The notes below the pieces were generated by a model. That model saw only the letters and a program-made list of their open reading frames with translations. It ran no database searches and had not been told where the DNA came from. Source: JAGLQQ01 sp043806135 (GTDB taxonomy: Bacteria > Omnitrophota > Gorgyraeia > B26-G9). From it: a stretch of DNA of 42,630 nucleotides. The stretch lies in contig JAZDHG010000113.1 of assembly GCA_043806135.1 (NCBI GenBank), positions 1-42,630 on the forward strand, in the 5' to 3' direction. This document shows positions 1-6,224 of this stretch, piece by piece (the stretch's first letter is position 1; every line of letters begins with the position of its first letter). The position numbers were made by a program, and so were the translations under genes.

Positions 1-138
1 AATTTCGCAGAAATTTCGAGGACTTAGTCCCGGGAATGCTTTACATTCCACGGGGAAAGCCCGGGGTTTCTGAGCGGAATCCCGCAGAGTTGCTTTCATC
101 CCCAGCTTAAAAGCTGGGGTTTTCAAAGCATGCGGGAT
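1..138. repeat. Cluster of consecutive palindromes at the left edge
   Basis: No coding frame is convincing here. The stretch holds a chain of inverted repeats: AATTTC/GAAATT (1-6/10-15), GGACT/AGTCC (20-24/26-30), GGAATG/CATTCC (33-38/44-49), and a long nested hairpin from 79 to 138. The long hairpin pairs ATCCCGCA (79-86) with TGCGGGAT (131-138), GCTTT (92-96) with AAAGC (125-129), and CCCCAGCTT (100-108) with AAGCTGGGG (111-119). The innermost stem is followed by TTTT on the plus strand, so it could also stop plus-strand transcription. It looks like a palindromic repeat or structured intergenic element; I do not recognise a named family. From 139 to 227 I see nothing. Confidence 0.5.
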
Positions 139-227
139 AAACCTATCTTATTACTGCTGATATGATTATACCATCGATCCTGTTTATCGCAAAATAAATT
201 ATGCGGGTATTTAAACTGCTTATTTAA

Positions 228-270
228 ATAAAAAAAGGGATAGCAGTCAGGGGGTGACTTTGGCTATCCC
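228..270 (-). terminator. Rho-independent terminator of the small gene at 322-519
   Basis: On the minus strand GGGATAGC (270-263) pairs with GCTATCCC (244-237). An inner stem AGTCA/TGACT (255-259 with 245-249) closes a five-base C loop. The hairpin is followed at once on the minus strand by a run of seven or more T (236 downwards). This is a textbook intrinsic terminator about 50 bases beyond the stop codon of the 65-residue gene, and it supports that gene being real and transcribed from the minus strand. Confidence 0.85.
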
Positions 271-321
271 TAAACACACCTTAACGATGTGCTGAATAAT
301 ATTTTTAAAAATGCTTCTTTT

Positions 322-519
322 TTACTGTTTTACCTTTTCTTCCCGCAGGCTTTTTTGCGCATCATAATATTCCTGCCAGATCGTGTAATATTGGGTATTT
401 ATCCACTTTCCGCGGACATATGCCTTTACTACTCTATCCGTTTTTGTATCTACCAGTATCTGATATTCCTCCATTCCGGCAAATATTAAAGATTCCTTAT
501 AGCGATTATAATCAATCAT
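322..519 (-). CDS. Small hypothetical protein, 65 aa
   Basis: I do not recognise this protein. It is a short, charged, aromatic-rich polypeptide starting MIDYNRYKES, with no signal peptide or membrane segment, and it ends in a lysine/glutamate-rich tail. Support for a real gene: an ATG start with a modest GAG-type Shine-Dalgarno about 8-10 bases upstream, a strong rho-independent terminator just after the stop, and the same strand as every other gene here. It stands alone, separated from the cupin gene by about 370 bases, so it is probably a single-gene transcript. The overlapping plus-strand frames lack these signals. The middle (YQILVDTKTDRVVKAYVRGKW) reads like a small beta-rich domain, but that is only an impression. 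Confidence 0.6.
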   Translation of the reverse strand: MIDYNRYKESLIFAGMEEYQILVDTKTDRVVKAYVRGKWINTQYYTIWQEYYDAQKSLREEKVKQ

Positions 520-582
520 TATTCCAACTCTACATTTATAATATGATATTAATATTAATAAACCCCCAATTCCCTTTTAAAC

Positions 583-598
583 AGCATAAATTATGCCA
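583..598 (-). promoter_or_regulatory. Candidate sigma-54-like promoter or palindromic operator
   Basis: Read on the minus strand this is TGGCATAATTTATGCT. It matches the sigma-54 consensus TGGCAYRNNNNTTGCW at all fixed positions but one, with GG and GC at -24/-12 spacing, and lies about 65 bases upstream of the 65-aa gene. The core GCATAAATTATGC is also a perfect 13-base palindrome, so a repressor site is an equally good reading. No sigma-54 activator is seen in the window. Confidence 0.3.
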
Positions 599-767
599 AA
601 TCAGTACTATTTACGTTGAAATCATAACATTCACATTCACAAAATGTTAAGGTGATTTTAAAAGAAAATACAGACTATTTACTCGGCAGGATATGTCTAG
701 TATTTTAAACAGAATTACAATACAATCCTTTTAATATACACTTTTTGATACGGCTTAACATGGAAGG

Positions 768-845
768 GTTTTTCTTGTTTAAGTTTAACGAAAGAATCTG
801 ATTACACTGATTAAAACTGGGCCTTCTTATTTCCTCCAACCATTT
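768..845 (+). repeat. Degenerate copy of the composite dispersed repeat
   Basis: The segment resembles the start of the composite repeat at 4444-4627. It has the imperfect hairpin (T-rich arm, then CGAAAGAATCTG), the GATTACACTGATT block, then GGCCTTCTTA leading into TTTCCTCCAA, as at the start of the 70-bp unit. The middle block is missing. Similarity was judged by eye. Confidence 0.45.
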
Positions 846-892
846 CACACTTATTGTCTTAAAAAATTCCTTCACCTTAAATAAGAATGTTC

Positions 893-1219
893 CTATTTTT
901 TTACCAAAACAAGAAGCATTTTAAAACGGTCCGCTGCTTTAAGAGCATGCGGCCGCCCAGCCGGCATTATGATCATCTGCCCGCTACTGAGTTCCTTCCT
1001 CTTCTTGTCAATAAAAATATGGACATTACCTTCAAGAATATAAACAAAAGCATCAAAAGGAGCCGTATGCTCACTTAATTCCTCGCCTTTTTCAAAGGCA
1101 AATAATGTAACCGTACCAGCTTCTTTTTTTATTAATGTTCTGCTGACTACTGCCCCCTGCTGATACTCAACCAGACTATCTAAATTTTGTGCACCTGCAC
1201 TATAGTCAATATCATCCAT
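893..1219 (-). CDS. Small cupin-domain protein
   Basis: A 108-residue single-domain cupin. The fold signature is visible: an alternating beta pattern with GEELSEHTAPFDAFVYILEG (first cupin motif, about residues 45-65), then a second motif around SSGQMIIMPAGRPHALKA (about 78-95). The conserved HxH pair of the first motif is reduced to one His, while the second motif keeps its His in RPHAL, so metal binding may be altered. Small cupins of this type include metal-dependent enzymes and ligand sensors; the substrate cannot be read from sequence. ATG start with GAGGT about 10 bases upstream. It lies 79 bases downstream of cheR on the same strand and could be the last gene of that transcript. A short palindrome ATCAGA/TCTGAT sits in the gap. 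Confidence 0.85.
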   Translation of the reverse strand: MDDIDYSAGAQNLDSLVEYQQGAVVSRTLIKKEAGTVTLFAFEKGEELSEHTAPFDAFVYILEGNVHIFIDKKRKELSSGQMIIMPAGRPHALKAADRFKMLLVLVKK

Positions 1220-1298
1220 CTTTATCTTTACCTCTTTATGCTAATCAGAGTCTGATGAATTTTTCAGCAGATCCTGATTGGCATGTTTCGTTTAAAAC

Positions 1299-2399
1299 TC
1301 AAACGGGAGACGGGATCTTTTTATATATTCTACGCATGCTGTCAACTGTTTCAAATACCTGACGCGCCTCGCCAAGCAGATTTTCCGAATTACCCATTAC
1401 AAAAAAACCTTGATGAACAAGAGCCCCATGAAACTTCATAATCAGATATTCCTGTAAGCTGCGGTTAAAATAAATAAATACATTCCTGCATATGACCATA
1501 TCTACACCCATGACCGCGGGATCATGAATTAAGTTTAGTTCTTTAAAATGAACAAACTCCTGTACATGAGGCACTATTTGAAACTCATCCTTGATCGGGA
1601 TAAAAAAGCGGCGCAGATAATGCGGATTTAGATCCTTTACGCTCATCTGAGCGTATCTTCCGGCTTTACCCTGTGCCAGACATTCTTTATCGATATCTGT
1701 AGCGATGATCTCAACGTTTATTTCTACTGCTTCTTTCTCCAGCAACTCATAAAGCATTATTGCCAGAGAATACGGCTCCTCGCCGTGTGAACATCCGGCA
1801 CTCCAAATCTTGATCCTTTTGAGGCCTGCCTTTTGCTGTTTTTTACGCGCTATAAGTTCCGGAAGTATTTTTGTTCTTAGATCGTCCCATACAGCAGCAT
1901 CACGAAAAAATGAAGATACATTAATAGTTAAAACATCAAAAAGCTTTTCATATTCCTCCGGCGCATGGATTAAAACCTGCAGGTAATCAGAGTAAGAGTT
2001 AACGCTTTGCGCATGCATTCTCAAAGCAATTCTTCTTTTTAATACCTTGACCCGGTAATGGGAAAAGTCCGCGCCTCTATCTGCTTTTATCTGCTCCATT
2101 AACAGTTTATAAGCCTGGTCCCTGTCCTGACCCTCCTCATGACGAGGCTTTTTACTAATAATACTTATTGCCTCTACCAACTCTTTGAGGATCAAAGAAG
2201 ACTGCTCTACTCTAACCTGCTGCATGATAGCATAAACTGCTTCCGAATCCGAGGTTACATATTTGGCGGGTAATCTTGAAAGGGCATAGGCTATAACATC
2301 TTGACGGCAAATCTCACATGTACAGATATCAAAGCGCAGGGCAAGCATTTCATCAAGATACTTTTTAACGATATCTTCCATGATGTTCCGGGATTGCAT
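1299..2399 (-). CDS. ComFB-CheR fusion: chemotaxis-type protein methyltransferase
   Basis: CheR enzymes transfer a methyl group from S-adenosylmethionine to glutamates of chemoreceptors. Residues about 1-85 form a ComFB domain (NIMEDIVKKYLDEML, then Cys26-x-Cys28-x2-Cys31, then LPAKYVT). From about 95 the CheR N-terminal helices follow (KVLKRRIALRM), then LTINVSSFFRD (about 157-167), the SAM-binding segment WSAGCSHGEEPYSLAI (about 199-214) and the CheR signature CRNVFIYFN (about 304-312). CheR is normally about 270-290 residues, so the extra N-terminal domain accounts for the 366. The same ComFB domain is encoded as a separate protein just upstream, with the three cysteines at identical positions. 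ComFB proteins are reported as cyclic dinucleotide receptors, so methyltransferase activity may respond to such a signal; that is inference. A GGGAG Shine-Dalgarno precedes the ATG. Confidence 0.9.
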   Translation of the reverse strand: MQSRNIMEDIVKKYLDEMLALRFDICTCEICRQDVIAYALSRLPAKYVTSDSEAVYAIMQQVRVEQSSLILKELVEAISIISKKPRHEEGQDRDQAYKLLMEQIKADRGADFSHYRVKVLKRRIALRMHAQSVNSYSDYLQVLIHAPEEYEKLFDVLTINVSSFFRDAAVWDDLRTKILPELIARKKQQKAGLKRIKIWSAGCSHGEEPYSLAIMLYELLEKEAVEINVEIIATDIDKECLAQGKAGRYAQMSVKDLNPHYLRRFFIPIKDEFQIVPHVQEFVHFKELNLIHDPAVMGVDMVICRNVFIYFNRSLQEYLIMKFHGALVHQGFFVMGNSENLLGEARQVFETVDSMRRIYKKIPSPV

Positions 2400-2435
2400 T
2401 TACTTAACTCCCTTTGCTTATGTCTACCTTTACGT

Positions 2436-2702
2436 TTAATTATGTACAGGATGTTTCTGCAGGTACTCTAATCCCTTCATCAATTCTTTGATAATTTTAG
2501 AAGATTGCTCAACCTTCACCTGATCAATCAATGTGTGCATAGCACCGCTATCAGTTGTAATATACTTGGCCGGAAGATTGTTTAAAACGCGGGCCATGAT
2601 TTCTTCAACACATTTACTGCATTTACACAAGTCCGGTCTTTTAGCCAGGATCTCATTCAGGTGATTCTTAACAATATCCTCCATTATATTATGGGCATTC
2701 AT
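2436..2702 (-). CDS. ComFB-family protein
   Basis: An 88-residue stand-alone ComFB domain. The pattern NIMEDIVKNHLNEILA, Cys26-x-Cys28-x2-Cys31, and LPAKYITTDSG is shared almost residue for residue with the N-terminus of the next protein, ComFB-CheR, which points to duplication. The CxCxxC motif suggests a bound metal. ComFB was first named in the Bacillus competence operon; family members elsewhere have been described as cyclic-di-nucleotide binding proteins. The start codon overlaps the CheC-like gene by four bases (ATGA), so the two are translationally coupled; 36 bases separate it from the fusion. It may compete with the fused ComFB domain for ligand or partner, or pair with it. Function in this organism is not known. 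Confidence 0.85.
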   Translation of the reverse strand: MNAHNIMEDIVKNHLNEILAKRPDLCKCSKCVEEIMARVLNNLPAKYITTDSGAMHTLIDQVKVEQSSKIIKELMKGLEYLQKHPVHN

Positions 2703-3352
2703 CGCTTAAGCGCTCCCTTTATCTTTTCCTGCAATTTTGAGATATTTTTAAGCTGATTGCGCATAGCTTCTGTTATATGCCTGACTGTGATCGGCTCAAG
2801 CACAAGGAAAAACGAACCGTTTATTTTTCTCTCTTCATCCTTGAATGTCATTGTATGCACGTAAATAATGTCCTCCTCATTAAAAACCATCCCCAGTTTA
2901 AGTACTTCCTTCAGAGGCCCGCTTGAAAGTACAGGAATGGAAGGAATTACAGAGACTTCCATAAGCAGGCTCATCGCCCCCGCATAAGCAGAAACGACAA
3001 CATTGCCGATCTCTTTTATCGTAGAAACCCCGAGTTCAGTCAGGAAACCAGTGGAATGTTTGCCTTTGGCGGCAAAAATAGAAACAAATTCATAAGCGCT
3101 TTTTTCTCGAAACAAAAGAGAAACCTGCCCGAAAATCCCGGAAAGGATCCGGCAATGCACCCCGATAACAATATTTTCACTTCGCTGCAGCAGTTCCTCT
3201 ATATCTTTAAATTTAACAACATCTAAGGTCGGCGCTTCAAGATTAATAGTCCGGCCGATCATCTGAGAAAATGCATGCGTAGCATTGCAGGCACAGATAC
3301 TGCCTACTTCAATGATAATATCTCTTTCCGTGATTATTTTTCTTCTCTTCAT
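2699..3352 (-). CDS. CheC-like chemotaxis phosphatase
   Basis: A 217-residue CheC/CheX-family protein. Such proteins dephosphorylate CheY~P or interact with receptor-modifying enzymes. The two-fold repeated CheC helix is visible: residues 11-35 (D11...E15-V-G-S18, then NATHAFSQMIGRTI) and residues 110-130 (S110...E114-I-G-N117, then AYAGAMS). The second centre keeps the S/D-x3-E-x2-N catalytic pattern. In the first, the key Asn is Ser18, so only one active site looks intact. First gene of a three-gene unit with ComFB and ComFB-CheR, preceded by a good sigma-70 promoter at 3395-3423 and a GGGGAAG Shine-Dalgarno. No CheA, CheW, CheY or chemoreceptor lies in the window. Confidence 0.85.
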   Translation of the reverse strand: MKRRKIITERDIIIEVGSICACNATHAFSQMIGRTINLEAPTLDVVKFKDIEELLQRSENIVIGVHCRILSGIFGQVSLLFREKSAYEFVSIFAAKGKHSTGFLTELGVSTIKEIGNVVVSAYAGAMSLLMEVSVIPSIPVLSSGPLKEVLKLGMVFNEEDIIYVHTMTFKDEERKINGSFFLVLEPITVRHITEAMRNQLKNISKLQEKIKGALKR

Positions 3353-3394
3353 TCTTCCCCTAAATTCAACTGTTCAGATTAGAAACTTTGAAAT

Positions 3395-3423
3395 ATTTTA
3401 GCATTTATTACCTTATTTTGCAA
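3395..3423 (-). promoter_or_regulatory. Sigma-70 promoter of the cheC-comFB-cheR unit
   Basis: On the minus strand: -35 TTGCAA (3423-3418), a 17-base spacer, and -10 TAAAAT (3400-3395). Transcription would start near 3388, about 35 bases before the ATG of the CheC-like gene. Confidence 0.6.
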
Positions 3424-3500
3424 TCAGTTTCATCAGCACTTAAAACAATTTAGCGTTATAGAATCAAGGGTCTAAATACCAAAAATAAAGGCTCTATCCC

Positions 3501-4418
3501 TTAAACAAGCTTATCAATAATATTTTGCATGTCCAGCGGAACCTCCGCTACAAACTCCACATACCTTTTCGACTCAGGATGAATAAATCCCAGCATTTTC
3601 GCGTGTAAAGCCTGGCGTTTAATAGGATATTTACTCTGATTTTTCCCGTATTGCCTGTCCCCCAATATAGGATGTCCCAAATAAGCCATGTGCACCCTGA
3701 TCTGATGGGTCCTGCCGGTTTGCGGAAAAACTTCCAGCACACTGGCATGTTCACTGCGCCTTAATACACGATAGCGCGTCAAAGCCTCTCTTGAAGACAC
3801 ATAAGATATTTTCATCTTTTTCCTATCATGCGGACTGCGGGATATAGGCTCATCAATTATCCCCTCATCATATTCCACTTTACCGCTTACAATAGCCACA
3901 TACATTTTCTTTACCTTATGCTCCTTAAACTGCTCAGCCAAAAACCGATGCGTCTTATTATCCTTAGCGACGACCAAAAGTCCTGATGTGTCCTTATCAA
4001 GCCTGTGCACAATACCCGGCTTTGTCAAACCGTTAATATCTGAAAGACACTTTGTGTGAAAAAGCAGGGCATTTACCAGCGTATCTTCAAAATGCCCTGC
4101 TGCAGGATGCACAACCATCCCGGCGCATTTATTCACTACGCAAAGAAAATCATCTTCAAAAACAATATTTAAGGGGATATCAACGGCAGGAATCTCCGAT
4201 TGTTTGTCCTGAGTGGAAACAACTATTTCAATCGAATCGTTTTCCCTGACTTTCTGGTGAGCTTTAACCGCATGATCATTCAGGTGCACATATCCCTGCT
4301 CAATGAATTTCTTTATATCCGAGCGTGAAAAATCATTTTTCAACTGAACAACGAGAAATTTATCTATTCTCTGGTTCGCGTGCAGCGCAGTGACCTGGAA
4401 ATTAAATTTTCTTTTCAA
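3501..4418 (-). CDS. rluD: 23S rRNA pseudouridine synthase, RluD family
   Basis: It isomerises specific uridines of 23S rRNA to pseudouridine; RluD acts on helix 69. The 305 residues carry an N-terminal S4 RNA-binding domain (about 15-60, HANQRIDKFL ... GYVHLNDHAVKAHQKV) and the catalytic domain with HRLDKDTSGLLVVAK (about 138-152), whose Asp is the catalytic nucleophile, followed by QTGRTHQIRVHMAYLGHPILGD. No in-frame ATG lies near the N-terminus. The reading frame suggests a TTG start at 4418 with no clear Shine-Dalgarno, so the exact start is uncertain by a few codons. It follows lgt after about 200 bases of repeats, so it may be transcribed separately. RluC-type assignment cannot be excluded. 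Confidence 0.9.
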   Translation of the reverse strand: MKRKFNFQVTALHANQRIDKFLVVQLKNDFSRSDIKKFIEQGYVHLNDHAVKAHQKVRENDSIEIVVSTQDKQSEIPAVDIPLNIVFEDDFLCVVNKCAGMVVHPAAGHFEDTLVNALLFHTKCLSDINGLTKPGIVHRLDKDTSGLLVVAKDNKTHRFLAEQFKEHKVKKMYVAIVSGKVEYDEGIIDEPISRSPHDRKKMKISYVSSREALTRYRVLRRSEHASVLEVFPQTGRTHQIRVHMAYLGHPILGDRQYGKNQSKYPIKRQALHAKMLGFIHPESKRYVEFVAEVPLDMQNIIDKLV

Positions 4419-4443
4419 CTTTACCGCTTTTTCTGTTATTTTT

Positions 4444-4627
4444 GGTTCTTTCTTGTTTAGGTCGCACGAAAGAACCTGATTGCACCGATTTGATTACACA
4501 GATATACTAATAGAAATTAATCTATGTACTCTTTTAATAATCTATGTAATCATATGGCCTTCTTAATTTATTCCAATAACTTGCAAATCATTAAGTTATA
4601 GAAACCTATCCAACTTAATTAAGAATG
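4444..4627. repeat. Composite dispersed repeat, longest copy
   Basis: Three blocks lie in series. Block 1 is a hairpin pairing GGTTCTTTC (4444-4452) with GAAAGAACC (4468-4476). Block 2 contains GATTACACAGATATACTAAT and an AATTAATCT...TGTAATCAT stretch (about 4477-4557). Block 3 is a 70-bp unit (4558-4627) with 11-bp inverted ends, CCTTCTTAATT and AATTAAGAATG, and an inner palindrome AATAACTT/AAGTTATA. Block 3 is found again at 14605-14674 (inverted) and 17265-17334 with identical length. The right end of block 3 encodes the last two residues and the stop of lgt. Confidence 0.75.
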
Positions 4628-5356
4628 CCCTTTATTTTTTAAAACTTTATACAATATAATCCCTATAATGACAAGCGCTACGCTTATGTATTGGAACAAG
4701 CTCATATACCATAAAACCGGCGGATTATCACGCAAAAACTCTATAAAGAAGCGCATTACCCCATATAGTATTAAATATAAACTTAAAATTTGCCCGGCAA
4801 AATGCTTTCTCTTTTCACAAAAATACAAAATCAGGAAAATTATAAACAGCAAAAAAGCAGAATATAGTTGTGTGGGATGAACTTTAATAAGGTGTTCCGG
4901 AAACGTCACCCCCCAGAAAGTCTGCGTTGGTTTTCCCAAACAGCATCCGTTCAGAAAACAACCCAATCTGCCTATAGCATGAGCTAGCGGCACATAAACA
5001 AAAATTATATCCATGGTTTCAAAAAAAGGCTGTTTGCTCTTTTTCACGAAAACAAACGCGGCAATTATTGCCCCGATAAAGCTTCCATGAAAAACCAGGC
5101 CTCCTTTGTTTATTTTGATTATTTCCCAGGGGTCTTTAAAATAAATATCCGGGTTAATCAATACATAAAGGATCCTCCCCCCGATCAGTCCGAAGAATAC
5201 AATCCAGAATATGAGGTCAACAATCTTTTCGGCATCCAAATGCCTCTTTAGAGCATGCCGGTAAATAAGGAACGTGGCGATAAGCACTCCCAGCGCTACC
5301 ATGGCTCCATATGAAAACACACTAACATTTCCGATGGTTAATAGTACAGGGTGCAT
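4619..5356 (-). CDS. lgt: Prolipoprotein diacylglyceryl transferase
   Basis: An inner-membrane enzyme that transfers diacylglycerol from phosphatidylglycerol to the lipobox cysteine of prolipoproteins, the first step of lipoprotein maturation. At 245 residues with about seven membrane segments it is normal to slightly short for the family. Signature residues seen: GGRILYVL (about 59-66), GLVFHGSFIG (about 86-95), HAIGRLGCFLNGCCLG (126-141, the Lgt signature with the essential Arg), HPTQLY (160-165) and RFFIEFLRD (202-210). It starts two bases after the lspA stop, so both lipoprotein-processing enzymes are made from one transcript. The final codons (His-Ser-stop) lie within the terminal inverted repeat of a dispersed repeat. 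Confidence 0.95.
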   Translation of the reverse strand: MHPVLLTIGNVSVFSYGAMVALGVLIATFLIYRHALKRHLDAEKIVDLIFWIVFFGLIGGRILYVLINPDIYFKDPWEIIKINKGGLVFHGSFIGAIIAAFVFVKKSKQPFFETMDIIFVYVPLAHAIGRLGCFLNGCCLGKPTQTFWGVTFPEHLIKVHPTQLYSAFLLFIIFLILYFCEKRKHFAGQILSLYLILYGVMRFFIEFLRDNPPVLWYMSLFQYISVALVIIGIILYKVLKNKGHS

Positions 5357-5358
5357 TT

Positions 5359-5814
5359 CTATCCAATAGCCTTTTTTTTAAAAAGTATAAATAAAAGCAG
5401 AATTACTCCGCAGGTGATCATTGAATCCGCAAAATTAAAAACCGGCCAAATCCGAAAATCCAGAAAATCCACGACATAGCCTAAACGCAGACGGTCAAAA
5501 AGATTTCCGGTAGCTCCGCATAAAACAAGCAGCAAAGCGCTTTGCCAGACATTTAAATATAAATCTGAAGAAAATTTCGGACGGCGGACAAGCAGAAAAA
5601 GCATAGCGACAATCGCAAAGATACTGACATATGTCAAAATCCAGTTTTGGTTGCGAAAAAACCCAAAAGCAGAGCCTGTATTATAAACTAATGTTATGTG
5701 AAAAATATTATTGATAACAGGAATGCTGTCGTTCTGATGAAGTCTTTTCAACACCGCAATTTTTGAAACCTGATCAATAAATACCAAAACTGCAACAAGA
5801 AATGCTTTATGCAT
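5359..5814 (-). CDS. lspA: Lipoprotein signal peptidase (signal peptidase II)
   Basis: It cleaves the signal peptide from diacylglyceryl-modified prolipoproteins, acting after Lgt in the inner membrane. The 151 residues have four hydrophobic segments and all LspA signatures: DQVSKI (14-19), NTGSAFGFF (45-53), GNLFDRLRLGYVVDFLDF (103-120) and FNFADSMI (127-134). The two catalytic aspartates would be Asp116 (VVD) and Asp130 (FAD). ATG start 20 bases after the dksA-like gene and two bases before lgt. The order ileS-(traR/dksA)-lspA-lgt is a natural operon of housekeeping and envelope genes. Confidence 0.96.
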   Translation of the reverse strand: MHKAFLVAVLVFIDQVSKIAVLKRLHQNDSIPVINNIFHITLVYNTGSAFGFFRNQNWILTYVSIFAIVAMLFLLVRRPKFSSDLYLNVWQSALLLVLCGATGNLFDRLRLGYVVDFLDFRIWPVFNFADSMITCGVILLLFILFKKKAIG

Positions 5815-5834
5815 AATAAGAACAACTTTCTTAA

Positions 5835-6209
5835 TTACAAGTTCTGTTCTCGTTTTTCTTTACACAAACGGCAAAGCGTTGCATAAGGGATTGCTTTTAA
5901 ACGCTCCTTATTTATTTTTTTCTGGCATGATTCGCATTTGCCGTAAGCCCCTTCTTCAATCCTTTTCAGCGCATCATCTATATGAAACAGCACTTTTTGC
6001 TCTACACTTGCACGGTCCCAGGATAACTCACGCTCAAAACTATCGCTGGCTACATCAGCCATATGGAATGTGTATGCGGAAAGGTCGCCGGCTGCATCAC
6101 GCTGTGATTTTTTTAAACTGCCCCCCCCAATCTGCTTCATTTCCTCAGTAACTTTGCCTCTTAAATCGACAAGTTTCTTTTTAAACTCATTAGCATCCTT
6201 TTTGTTCAC
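5835..6209 (-). CDS. DksA/TraR-family zinc finger regulator
   Basis: DksA/TraR proteins insert into the RNA polymerase secondary channel, and in some families act with ppGpp. The 124 residues show a long helical region and a C-terminal four-cysteine zinc finger, Cys92-x2-Cys95 and Cys113-x2-Cys116 (YGKCESCQKKI ... TLCRLCKEKR). The acidic tip pair of E. coli DksA is not clearly recognisable (DVASDSFERELSWDRAS is the likely turn), so ppGpp-type activity is uncertain. The start is GTG, chosen because AAAGGAG sits eight bases upstream. It lies between ileS (15 bases) and lspA (20 bases), a common arrangement for such proteins. Confidence 0.85.
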   Translation of the reverse strand: MNKKDANEFKKKLVDLRGKVTEEMKQIGGGSLKKSQRDAAGDLSAYTFHMADVASDSFERELSWDRASVEQKVLFHIDDALKRIEEGAYGKCESCQKKINKERLKAIPYATLCRLCKEKREQNL

Positions 6210-6224
6210 CTAAATTGCTCCTTT

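Larger units (their letters stand above)
520..892. other. Non-coding gap, 373 bases
   Basis: No convincing gene lies here. The stretch is AT-rich and contains a candidate promoter/operator palindrome at 583-598 and a degenerate copy of the composite dispersed repeat at about 768-845. I see no terminator directly after the cupin gene on the minus strand. Confidence 0.6.

Noticed and set aside
4444..4627. CRISPR array
   Set aside because: Repeat copies are dispersed over kilobases, have no regular spacers, and no cas genes are present.
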